Source of the DNA: Gymnothorax reevesii
Taxonomy: Eukaryota; Chordata; Actinopteri; Anguilliformes; Muraenidae
DNA length: 64,000 nt
Assembly (NCBI GenBank): GCA_029721435.1
Contig: CM056582.1
Span: forward strand, 40,630,611-40,694,610
Direction of reading: 5' to 3'
In this document: positions 54,184 to 64,000 of the stretch, piece after piece
Layout: each line of letters opens with the position of its first letter
Numbering within the stretch: the stretch's first letter is position 1
Translations under genes and position numbers: made by a program
Notes under the pieces: model-generated
What the model saw: the letters and a program-made list of their open reading frames with translations, nothing else
Told to the model about the DNA's origin: nothing
Database searches by the model: none

Positions 54184-56570
54184 GCACGCTTCACTACACA
54201 TGGTATGTAAGCATTTTCTAATGGTCCTACTGAAACGCCAGATGTGACCTGCTTTCATCAAGGGAGTCAATGAGAAGTGATCGCAGGTGATTTTGGTGTA
54301 TTAGACTGTGTTCAGTTTTCGTGCTACTAAACAAATAGACAGATTGAAGCAAAGTCAGAAATGTAAATGCACTGCTTTAATATGTTTCAATAATCATTGA
54401 CTTTTCCTTCGTTAACACATACAGGTTTAACATAAAATGCAATCAGGCATGGAAAAATGTTAGCAAAAGTAAACGGCATGCCTAAATGTTCAGGAAATAC
54501 GGTGCTATCACCAGTTTTTGAGCTCGTCTTTTTTCGTGTGCCATACAACCATGGATATAACACATATTAATGGCTGAAGCGGTACTACACAAGTGGGATT
54601 CGACATCTCATTAGCATCGGTATTGGCCTTCACCTCATTTTCATGCTGTATTTCTTCACAAAAGCTAGAAAAACACTGTTGCTAATGAAAACAAGCGACC
54701 CGAAACAAACACCAGAATTGGCGAGAATAACACATTATTCTCAGAACTGTCTACTGTACTGTCAGAAAGCCTCTAGAAATTATTATAAATGTGCCCAGTT
54801 ACAAATATAGCACCGTTTCAAGTAAACTACTCTGACCGGTCTAAAGGTGCGAGGAATATAGGGAAATCGAGTGCTTTGCACCAGTGGGTCTCAAGTTTAC
54901 TTGTGTACCCAGCAAATGTTTGGCCACATCTTCGTCTGAAATATCTCCAAACCTGGCCTTGAAAGTTTTCCAACAATCACTTTGGCATTTTATGTTCATC
55001 CTAGCCTTCAAACGGTCTTGCAAGCGTTATCAGAGAAAACATTTATTTGGTCCTGTTTGTTTTGGTCATATCTATTATTTTAAAACCAGTAACCAGTTCT
55101 TTTTTATATAAGTAAATTCATCTTCCCTAGTATTTTAATCTTTCATTTTTTACAGTGCAGATCTTTTCACTGGGTTCTAAATGGCAACTAAGATTGGAAT
55201 GGAGCTGCAACTTATGAACAATTGGAGCTATTTTGACTAACAAAAACATTCACATGGATGAAATAATCACGATTATGCAAGCACTGGATACACTGGAAAT
55301 TTAACTTGAAATTTGTTATTTAGTTGAAGCTTTTATTCAACGTGATTTACAGTTGATATGATTAAGCAGGGGACAATCCCCCTGGAGCACTACTGGGGTA
55401 ATTGGCCTTGTTCAAGGGCCACACAGCCGCATGAATCTTACCCAGGCTACACCCTGCCCCCTCCTCCACTCAAAACATTGCAATCACCAGCCTTTTTTAT
55501 TTTATCCCCAAAAACTGACACGTGAATTGTCAACAAATAGATCAATGGCGTACCATTTTGCAAGATGTCATGGTATCCATTTAGTGGCCCATATCTGGAT
55601 GATGGCCTGTTGAAAAGAGAAAAAAAAAAACTCCATGCAGATTTATCTTATTGCAACAAGGGACTCTATTTCTCTAGAGCAATCTGGAAAGGCGTACTGC
55701 TACCTTCAAAAATTAATGGATAAAGGTGCAAGACCAATAGGACAAATAAAAAAGTTACCAGATTACTTGGATAATTTTCAAGGGTAGGGATTGCTCAGCA
55801 AATAACAATCAATATTAAAGCTTGAATCAGTAATGTTACATTCCTTAAATGACTGGTTTTCTTCCTTAGACAGCTACCCCCTACCCTTCTCAAAGCATCT
55901 TGGAAGAGGTGATCTAAAGTTATACCATGCTGATCCTCTCCGTGATTTCAGTAGGGTACCAATCAAAAACCAGAATCGGTATCTTCAGCTTGTGTGAAGG
56001 AAAAAAGAATTTGAATTTGGTTGCCTTCCACCTGTCAATTTCCATCTTACACAAATGGAGCAGTACACCATTTGCATTTGCCTTTTTGAGTGTGGGTATG
56101 TGTGACCGTTTAAAGATAGCTTTAATAGAGTTGATCCATTCTTTGGGTAGAGAAACTCACCGGTATCACCCAACAATCCCATTTGGTTGACTTACACTCT
56201 CACTCTCATGCTGTCCTCGTCAGTTGATTCGATGCCTCTCCCTTTTGCAAACTTGTGTATTCTTCTTGCCTTTTCATATGTGTCTACAGCATGTTTGGAC
56301 AGAGAAGACATGAATCATGTTATTGCAAGAGCAATGAGGTAGATGCTGCACAAAAATGAAATAATTATTATTCATTTATTGTATAACAGTTCGTTCCAAC
56401 CTCGGACTGTGATTGGCAGAGGGACAAGGAGTGCCATTACCTCATGATGAGACACAAGCTAGCAAAAAAAAATCATAACCTAGCAACACTTCAGAAACGC
56501 TGTTCAGTCTTTAAAATGGCAGTTTTTAAAAAGTAGAATTTTCATTCATTGGGTTTTACTCAAATTTATA
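54184..56570. other. mostly unassigned; two weak exon-like minus-strand segments
   Basis: A minus-strand frame at 54841-55023 (KTFKARFGDISDEDVAKHLL) looks protein-like but has no recognised domain. Near 56015-56050 the minus strand reads MEIDRWKATKF, resembling the RWKATEF motif of the transposase at 57.5-60.3 kb. It could be a decayed second copy. Otherwise nothing is supported. Confidence 0.35.
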
Positions 56571-56571
56571 A

Positions 56572-56924
56572 ATCCATCCATTTTCTATACCCGCTTATTC
56601 CTCACTAGGGTCACGGGGCGAGCTGGAGCCTATCCCAGCTGACTACGGGCAAAGGCAGGGACCCACCCTGAACAGCTTGCCAATCCATCGCAGGGCGCAC
56701 ACACCATTCACTCTCACGCTCATACCTATGGGCAATTTGATGTCTCCAATTAGCCTGATATGCATGTCTTTGGACTGTGGGAGGAAACCGGAGTACCCGG
56801 CGAAAACCCACGCAACACGGGGAGAACATGCAAACTCCACACAGAAAGGCCCCAGGCCGGATTCGAACCCACGACCTTCTTGCTGTGAGGCAGCAATGCT
56901 AACCACTGTGCCACCGTGCCGCCC
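56572..56924 (-). mobile_element. tRNA-derived SINE of the common teleost type, nearly full length
   Basis: The complement begins GGCGGCACGGTGGCACAGTG, then GGTTCGAATCC (box B), TTTGCATGTTCTCCCCGTGT and CGGTTTCCTCCCACAGTCCA. It ends near GGGTATAGAAAATGGATGGA. This layout is typical of fish SINEs with a tRNA head and LINE-like tail (DANA/Mermaid-like). Pol III promoter boxes A and B are intact. Confidence 0.85.
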
Positions 56925-57500
56925 GTGCCGTAAAACTGTTGTACATTTGCAATAATACACCTGACGTTGGGTCATTCCATACTACATGGTCAGTGGGAAT
57001 TTGGCTACATCCAAAAAAATATTGATTTCAGATCCTTATAGGGTTGGCACCATCCAAGTTCCCAACTTTCCAAAAATCTGACCATTTGGCATAAAATTAC
57101 CCAGTTCCACTTTACCATGAAGTTGGTACTGCTGTGCTGATCTACAGCATTTGGTCTTATCTCACAGTACGGTGCTCCTTATGTATTATTGCATAATAAT
57201 ATTATTATTATTAACTACTTACCATATTGGCTGATCCACTGTACTTCAAATTCACTCCATTCCTCATCAGGCATTGCTTGCAATTCAACTGCTTTCTAAC
57301 ATTTTTCAGTATTCTTATATGGTGGCCAAAATGACACTTTTTTATCTGAACTCAGCCAGTTGCTTGCGATATTTCGGTTTAGTTTGTTTCCGTAAAAATC
57401 ACAATCGAATACATCTATTATGTAACAAGATAACAAATGAAGATAAGATTAATGTGATATGATCAATTTAGTAAGGGGAGCCTGAATATTTTAGAAAATA
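56925..57500. other. unassigned sequence
   Basis: No feature was recognised between the SINE and the 3' end of the transposase-like gene. Confidence 0.45.
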
Positions 57501-60345
57501 CTAATCTTTCACAGTGTGGAGTAAAGGGTATGACAAAAACCCATCTTTGTGTGGCAACAAAACAACTTTAGACATTGGGTGATCTGTAGGGACTGTGATC
57601 AGGACTGTTCCTAGGTTTTTTACGAATGCCATATTCAGCTTCATTGAATCTACAGGATAGTTGAAAAAAGCTGACTTACTTTGAAACTTGAGGCAAATTA
57701 AATATGCGGTGCTTCCAAGTGATACAATATTTTTGACAATGAAAATGTCACAATTCGCCATAATGGCATTGTCACCTGTGCTGATAGAGACTCGCATCCC
57801 AGTTAGTTCACATTGTTTATACTGCCTTGCCTGTAGTGAGAATTCATTCATACTAGGTGGCAAAGGCCCTTCTCTGTGCTGATTTTTGCACCCAATTTTT
57901 GATCTGACCAAATAGTCCTGTCTCTCAGAAATCCTCCTTACGACTTGCTGCAGAGAATTCTTTTTGTACCTCGTATGGTCTTTTTCAGTGCCTGTAGAAA
58001 ATTCTCAAATGGGAATGCTGAGATAGAATGAAGTGCCCCAAACTGCCTGGCATCACTGGCTAAATGGACTAATCCATGAATGTTATACACCACATAATTC
58101 CAATAAATTGACTTGAAATTCTGAACATATATGACCAATAATTGCTCAGCAAAGTCGCAGAACTTAGAGCATAGGTGGGGACAGCATAAAATGGTGATTG
58201 CAACATGCAGAATAAGAAAGTTATGATATAACTCCTCAGGCATATGCCCCCATAAGGCTACAGTGTTGGAATTTACGAAATGAACCAAGTGCGACAACCA
58301 GTAGAATACAAAAAGGAGGCTTTATTTCTGAAGGGGGAACCCCCCCAACAGAGCTGGCAACAGTACAAAGTCCGCAATCCAAAATCAGAATCCAAAGGGC
58401 GAAATCCAGAGTCATACACAGGGCACCAATAACAAAAATCGTAGTAAGACAAAGGAGGTCAAAAAACAAGAATGTGGCAAAAGTACAGGGAATAGGCAAA
58501 GCTCGATATCAAGGACGGTCCAGTCAGAAAGATAAACACTGAGAAATCAAGGCGAGAAACGTGGCACGAGAAAACTAGGGAGAACGATCTGACAAGAAAG
58601 TGTACCAAACAGACATCTTAAATACACACCCGGGGTAAACACATGACCAGGGAGAACAGGTGCAATCAATGGTAACAATGATCAGGGAGAGACACATGAG
58701 GAATAAACTAAATACATGAATTTGGCTGTAGCCAAAACGCAGACAGGGATCGCAAGACAAACCTAAGTACAAAACAGCTCCGGTTAAGGAGAGTTAAAGT
58801 GCCAAGATCAGAAAAAGGAAAGCACAAAGTATAAGTGGAAATCCACAGAAACTTGCAGCAGAGATAGGATTGGCAAGGAGGCGGAGATTAGAATTGAGCG
58901 ACTGCTGAGAGATTGTTAGTCAATTAGTATGTGCAGCTATACAATCCCAAGTGCATATTAGAAAGTTAGTAAAAATATACAATGTTAATGAGGGTTAGTA
59001 ATTATCGAAAAAAACAAACTGTTAGTATGGTTAGTAGATAGTAAAAGAGAGAGGAAGGAAGCACACGAGATAATGAAGGAAGATTGAAAACCCAGAAACC
59101 AATAAATCACCCGAATGAGTGGTATGCAAGACTAGGGACCGTGGGCAAAGACCTACACAAGACAAGACAGGGTAGACGAAGTGCAATGCATGAAAATGAA
59201 AACATGGCATGAAATAATAATAAAACATGAAATATAAATTACCAAAAAACACAATACATGATCCTAAGAATCGTCAGACATATGCAGTGGTCACTAAACA
59301 GAATCAAACAACATGGCAAAGCCAGGCAGAGAACTTAAACATGACATGCAGAAATCACAGATCACAACATACAGGCCCTGTGTAAAGTAGAAAATTCCTG
59401 AATTCAGTGGCCTTCCACCTGTCCATTTCTAAAAGGGATCTCCCCTTTCGCACAAACTCTCTTGGCATGTGCACCATGAAACTCAGAATGCATGCTGATA
59501 TCAGCTGTATCTGTTGCATCCCCAGTCTAGTGGGAAGAGGACCCTTTGTCCAAAATTTCATTAATGTTTTCATCACCCCCGAGCAAACAAGATGCATGAA
59601 ATCCAGTGGAAACTGAGAGACCATGCCCACCATCCCCCGAAGGACACTCACACCTCTATGGTGGTGTTCATCAGACTGCATGGTGAAAGTCTCATCAGTT
59701 CTTAAAGGGGCAGCAGTATCTGGGAATGTCATTCGGTTGTGTTCCCAGATACCCTCTTGAGTGCATTTCTCATAACCATGGTATGAATTATGGGCCTTTA
59801 TATTTTTAACAAAGGCCCTGGCCGGGGCATCAAACACAAACTTTGAAATGTGGACTTTTAACACCCTACCCTTCACAACGAGACCCTCATCTTCAACTGT
59901 GTACTTAGTGGGAGTACCTAAAAGAGTGCGCGCATCTTTAGGGAGGCTTGGGACGTATTTTTTCAATATCCCCAACAAACTGTTAGCATGACAAAGGGGT
60001 GTGTTGCTCATGGCAGCCCATTCCTTTAGCTCATCTCTTAGGGAAGGAGAGGCTGCCTCATCATCAGACGCTTCATCACTGGACTCACAATCTGATATCC
60101 TGCCTATGTTGGACTCTGAATCAGAATAGTCAAAATCACTGCTGTCAGCATCACCATCAAATTCACCATTATAGTAAGACTGTTTCTGAAATTGCGTTTC
60201 TGCATCGTAATTTTCGCATTGTGGATCCACCTCTATGTCACCCTCCCACAGTGTGTTTTCTGTTATTGGTCTTGAGTAATCAATCAAAATGTTACTCAGC
60301 TGCACTTGAACCAGTCTTTTTGCGTGGCGTTTAATTGTTCTTTCC
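57501..60345 (-). pseudogene. RWKATEF-type transposase-like gene, split by a solo LTR
   Basis: The 5' part (59370-60345) has an acidic region (DFDYSDSESNIGRISDCES), LPKDARTLLGTPTKY, FDAPARAFVKNIKAHNSYHG, FPLDFMHLVCSGVMKTLMKF, and EMDRWKATEFRNFLLYTGPV. Removing the LTR and one TACAG makes the frame continue ALWGHMPEELYHNFLILHVA, VYNIHGLVHLASDARQFGAL and SAFPFENFLQAL. A frameshift near 57965 precedes LQQVVRRISERQDYLVRSKI and a C-terminal domain to 57501. I know this arrangement from animal transposase-like proteins distantly resembling plant En/Spm TNP2. The region normally between LLGTPTKY and DAPARAF appears deleted. Confidence 0.7.
58264..59369 (-). mobile_element. solo LTR, gypsy type, target duplication TACAG, inside the transposase-like gene
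   Basis: It begins TGTTGGAATTTACG, ends GATCACAACA, and has TACAG on both sides (58259-58263 and 59370-59374). It aligns with the LTR at 33627-34792 almost throughout (for example GGAGGCTTTATTTCTGAAGG). Insertion interrupts the GPV codons of the transposase-like gene. Confidence 0.92.
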
Positions 60346-61394
60346 GAGTACAGTTTTTCCGCAATAAGTTAGTGCAAACATTTGCTTGAAAATTTCTGAA
60401 AGCCTAAAAGTTTGATTTTTTTTTTTTTTTTAAATGACAGCACAGCTAGGCGGTGATGCCGCTTGCTAAGATTACTGCCAAACCACAAGTTCGCCAAAGC
60501 AAGTCGACACTCGGCAGCCAACGAATATCAAAATAATAGCCGATGAGAAATAATAAATACCTAACAGATTGTTGTCCCAAGTTTATAATTATTATAAGTA
60601 GGTTATATAATATTTATACACAAATCACTAAGAAATAATTCTCATTAAAATTCATATAATAAGCAACGCAATCTGGCTGAGTATTACCTTAGCTGACAGC
60701 GGAGAGAACTCGTTAGCCAACGTCGTTTAACGGAATTTGTTGGCTCGCGCAAACAGCTAGTTGTGTCGTCGCGCCCTTAAAAGTTGGCACGTGGCCCCTC
60801 TGATTTTCGTCTAGATGTGAACACGTTGTGGCATTTGTAGCTACTATAAGAGATTCTGAGTACTTCATAGGATAGGGGAGAAGCACTGCAAAATCAGTAT
60901 CCCGGTGAAAAAGCGAATTGATATCAGAATCGTGTTCGTAAGGGTCATAACCCATTCAGTTACAAGATTGAAATTGCTGCTGTGAAATGTTATCGACTAT
61001 GGATATGCTAATTCGTCATCTATCAGAAATTGTAAGGTTAAATTGAAAACTCACCATAATGTTGGAGTTCCAAGTGAAGCTCCCGCGTGTTCTTCGTTGG
61101 TTTACAGGGCGGAGATCGCAGCAGACCAGTTGCAATCACCTCTGTGTTCCGCTGTTCTAAAGTATCTTGCCGAATGAAACGGTATCCGAAATGAGGTCGA
61201 CACATTTTTTTCACGGTCGCTGTGATATGACGTATTATAATTTAGTTTCTGTGCCACTTGCTGAAACAGATTAAAGTAGGCTTACGGAATCCCGAGGCAA
61301 CTGATAAAACATGTATATATATCTCGACATTGTCTTGCTATTCATCTCAGAAATGTGCCACACATCCCATTCTTTTCCTTTATGTGTTGCAGGC
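60346..61394. other. upstream region of the transposase-like gene
   Basis: A minus-strand ATG at about 61057 is immediately followed by GTGAGT (ACATTATG|GTGAGT), which could be a first exon with a donor. An 80-residue minus frame at 60713-60955 has no recognised domain. No terminal inverted repeat was matched to close the element. Confidence 0.35.
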
Positions 61395-61396
61395 TA

Positions 61397-62661
61397 CAGG
61401 TGTATCTCAAAAAATAGGGATATCATGCAAAAGTTTGTTTCTTTTCTTTAGTTGTGCTCAAAAAGTGAAACCTTCATACATTTGATTATTTACACATAAA
61501 GTGAAATATTTCAAACCCTTTTTAAATTTAAAATTTTGATGATTACGGCTTAAAGTTTATGAAAAACAAAAGTCCAGTATCTCAAAATATTAGAATGCCA
61601 CATAATAATCGTTTAAAAAATGGATTGATAATGCAGAAATGTCTTCATTCTAAAAAATATCTTTGTCTATACACTCAATAATTGGTCGGGGCTCCGCTTG
61701 CATGAATGACTGCATCATGCATCGTGGCATGGAGGCGATCAGCCTGTGGCACTGCTGAGGTGTTATTGAGGCCCAGGGTGCAGTGATAGCGGCCCTACGT
61801 TGCACAATTGTTGTCTATTTCCAAAAGAAATACCCATGACAAGGAGCCCTTAAATGTGTGTGGAAATCATGTGTACATAACTGAGTTGCCAGATGACTCT
61901 ACCATCTTAGTCAAGAGTTCAGAACAGATCCCTCCGCTAATCAAGAAGATAACAGTTTTTTCAAGCTTTAGGTGTCATATATGACTATCCTCTGATAGAT
62001 TTGTTTTAGTTTTGAGCTACAAAGAAAGTGAAATCCCAGCTGGCTCAATCATTTTGCCCCAATTGTGGCCCAAATGTGGCGAGCTGTTTGGTTAAGTTTT
62101 GGAAGGATGTACAGCCCCTAAATGGCCCAAGTTTGAAATGTCAAAATCTAAATGAAAGTTGGCCAAACCTCACCCAAAACTCCTCTGGGAGCAAACTTCT
62201 GAAAATTTCCCATCTTTGCTCAATCTTTGGGCCTCATAAAATGATGAAAAAATGTATCAGGGTACATCATGAGACGATGTCCCCTCCCGCTCTTGACTAA
62301 GTCTTCTGGTCAACCAGACCTATGCCATCACTCAGCCAGTGGCTGGCTTTACACTGGTGCTATTCTATTTCTTATGGTAAACCAGAATCATACCACAGGT
62401 CAGCCAAAGGCCTTGACCTTGCTTACCCCATCACAAAATTGCCACATGCCACCATGCCACGACGCATGATGCAGTCATTCATGCAAGATGAGCTGATCGC
62501 CACCATGCCACGACGCATGATGCAGTCATTCATGCAAGATGAGCCCTGACCAAGTATTGAGTGTAATATTTCAATTTACATGTAATTAATCTTAAATATA
62601 TGAAAGTTGCAGTAAAAAAATAGACTTTTTCATGATATTAAATTTTTTTGAGATGCTACTG
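61397..62661. mobile_element. Tc1-like element with palindromic arms, filled with secondary repeats
   Basis: The left end CAGGTGTATCTCAAAAAATA and right end (complement CAGTAGCATCTCAAAAAAAT) are flanked by TA (61395-61396 and 62662-62663). TGCATGAATGACTGCATCAT on the left (about 61699) recurs inverted as ATGATGCAGTCATTCATGCA on the right (about 62466 and 62515). No transposase frame is intact. Confidence 0.75.
62450..62546 (+). repeat. tandem duplication, 49-base unit
   Basis: CCACCATGCCACGACGCATG followed by ATGCAGTCATTCATGCAAGA occurs twice in a row (starting about 62450 and 62499). The duplication lies in the right arm of the Tc1-like element. Confidence 0.85.
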
Positions 62662-62735
62662 TATTGTTTAAATGTTACCGTATGCCTCCAGGATCAATGG
62701 CAAAATTAAAAAATGGGCCTTGCTGAAGCAGGCAA

Positions 62736-62956
62736 TACCCCTCAGCCCCGAAGGTCACTGCTGCAAGGTCAAAGGTCAAACTGGGACGAATCCTCAAAGG
62801 CACACCTACCCCCCATGGGGAGTCCACATATGCAATATAAACTTTCTAACCCAAGTGGTTACAGAGAAATAGCCCGGACAAAATTGGCGGACGCCCGCCC
62901 GCCCGCCCGCCGAAGGGACGACAATACCCCTTGTGCCCATGTCGAGCTGAGGGGTA
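62736..62956. mobile_element. MITE-like repeat with TACCCCTCAGC ends
   Basis: TACCCCTCAGCCC at the left is mirrored by GAGCTGAGGGGTA at the right. A GCCCGCCCGCCCGCCC run lies near 62894. It is a longer relative of 41039-41141. Confidence 0.7.
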
Positions 62957-62979
62957 AAAAGTCAATGTTACAATCATCA

Positions 62980-64000
62980 TCCCAGGTTGGCAAGGTGTCC
63001 AAAAATTTGCCAGCGTTGCAAACATTATGCCAACGTCAGCCCGACGTTTGCAGTTTCCGAACATTTAAGGCAGAATCACACAGTCGGCGTAGGCCATCAG
63101 CACAGCTGAATGGTGGGGAAAAAAAAAAAAAAAGAGCCAAACGTCAGAGAATTTGCACTTAAGAGTGCAAGAAATCTTGTACTGGATGCAGCTCGCTATC
63201 ATGCAGAGGAGCTCAGCAGACCCCAGTGGAGTGCAACGTTGGTTGGAAAGTTGCATTGACTGGCTATAGTGATCTGAGCAGTGCAGCTGAGCATCGCACA
63301 ACATCAAGTAAACGTGGACAAAATTTCAACTGTAGATTTCTACTGGACTTAAGATTTCTCTGCCTACTACTCTTCTCATCACATCATCCTCCTAAATAAA
63401 TTCTCAAAATTCTACAAGACCACTTTTTTATTTCAACTTCATCATTGTGGCTGGAAAAGGAAGAGGCAGAAGCAGAAGCAGGAAGGCTGGCGGCCCTAAA
63501 GCCCCAAGAAGTGGCTAGCAGTCATCAGTGGAGCTGAGCGGACCCGAGCGGAGACCGGCGCGCCTCAGGAGAAACCCAAGCAAAGTCCAGCTTTCATCAA
63601 CATTTTGGCCGTAACACTCAAGATTTTAAGCATGCCAATCTTGCTCCAATCTTCCAGCTCTTCTCAACTTTACCCGGTGAAGTTTCAAAACCATAACCGA
63701 CCTTGACAATGTTATGCCAACGTTGGGCCAACATTGGCACGGTGGCCTAAAATTTGCAGACAATTATCAACCTTTGCAACATTATGCCAACGTTGGGCCA
63801 ACGTTGACAAAGTTTCCAAACAGTTACCGACCTTGACAATGTTATGCCAACGTTGGGCCAACATTGGCATGGTGGCCTAAAATTTGCGAACAATTACCAA
63901 CCTTGGCAGCGTTATGCCAACGCTGGGCCAACGTTGACAAAGTTTCCAAACAGTTACAGACCTTGACAATGTTATGCCAACGTTGGGCCAACATTGTCTT
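62980..64000 (+). repeat. TTGGGCCAACG array (locus 2), runs off the window
   Basis: ATGCCAACGTTGGGCCAACG-type units start at 63712, 63782, 63842, 63912 and 63972, alternating at 70- and 60-base spacing. The higher-order unit is therefore 130 bases (CATTGGCA...GGTGGCCTAAAATTTGC then CGTTGACAAAGTTTCCAAAC). A diverged unit is at about 63000-63060. The stretch at 63.1-63.65 kb between them holds no recognised gene. Confidence 0.88.

Noticed and set aside
56611..56975. 72- and 110-residue minus frames and a plus frame
   Set aside because: They are translations of the SINE at 56572-56924 and are common in fish gene predictions, but have no coding evidence.
63450..63520. Peptide VAGKGRGRSRSRKAGGPKAP resembling a histone H2A-type tail
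   Set aside because: The match is short and low-complexity, lacks an ATG, ends at a stop and has no histone fold downstream.
62980..64000. CRISPR-like array at the right edge
   Set aside because: The intervals between the repeats also repeat with a 130-base period, so this is satellite-like DNA.

Overview
The window is repeat-dense vertebrate DNA and is best read as a ray-finned fish genome. It carries a Gmr1-like LTR retrotransposon, chromodomain-bearing gypsy elements, many Tc1-like, hAT-like and piggyBac-like DNA transposons, an L1-type LINE, tRNA-derived SINEs and several MITEs. No RNA gene, CRISPR array or bacterial-type operon was seen. No complete host gene can be assembled. The best non-mobile candidate is a set of minus-strand exons at 46.8-50.3 kb with a DUF4806-like C terminus, and this may itself come from a transposon.

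Layout. 1-2.5 kb: unique sequence with one possible exon. 2.55-12.35 kb: a large palindromic element, bounded by the 6-bp direct repeat GAACTC, with arms of about 1.45 kb. Its centre holds further nested palindromes, and its right arm is split by a nearly full-length L1-type LINE (5955-11608) with a 15-bp target duplication. 12.4-14.05 kb: unique DNA, a small minisatellite and a possible first exon. 14.05-19.5 kb: a gypsy pol fragment, a decayed Tc1 transposase and a chromodomain gypsy element lacking reverse transcriptase. 19.5-22.3 kb: mostly unassigned. 22.3-24.9 kb: a solo LTR and a non-autonomous hAT, each with clean target duplications. 25.16-32.46 kb: a Tc1-like element split by a young 6.5-kb Gmr1-like retrotransposon on the minus strand (gag-protease-integrase-reverse transcriptase-RNase H). 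33.0-40.2 kb: a MITE, a deleted chromodomain gypsy element, L2-like LINE pieces split by an LTR, and another gypsy 5' end carrying a MITE. 40.2-46.1 kb: TTGGGCCAACG repeats, MITEs, a piggyBac deletion derivative, a Tc1 element with a nearly readable DD34E transposase, and a BED-finger exon. 46.8-54.2 kb: DUF4806-like exons, SINEs, MITEs, a short Tc1 and a solo LTR. 56.5-61.2 kb: a SINE, then a minus-strand transposase-like gene with the RWKATEFRxFLLYTGP signature, cut by a solo LTR. 61.4-64.0 kb: a Tc1 with palindromic arms, a MITE and a second TTGGGCCAACG array that runs off the window.

Most of the sequence is a layered insertion record: LINE inside palindrome, Gmr1 inside Tc1, LTR inside transposase, LTR inside L2, MITE inside LTR. 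Target duplications let many boundaries be set to the base. The features most worth following are the Gmr1-like element (integrase ahead of reverse transcriptase, SCAN-like capsid), the RWKATEF transposase together with the DUF4806-like exons, the nested palindromic element, and the paired TTGGGCCAACG arrays. All family assignments were made by eye from motifs and were not checked by database search.
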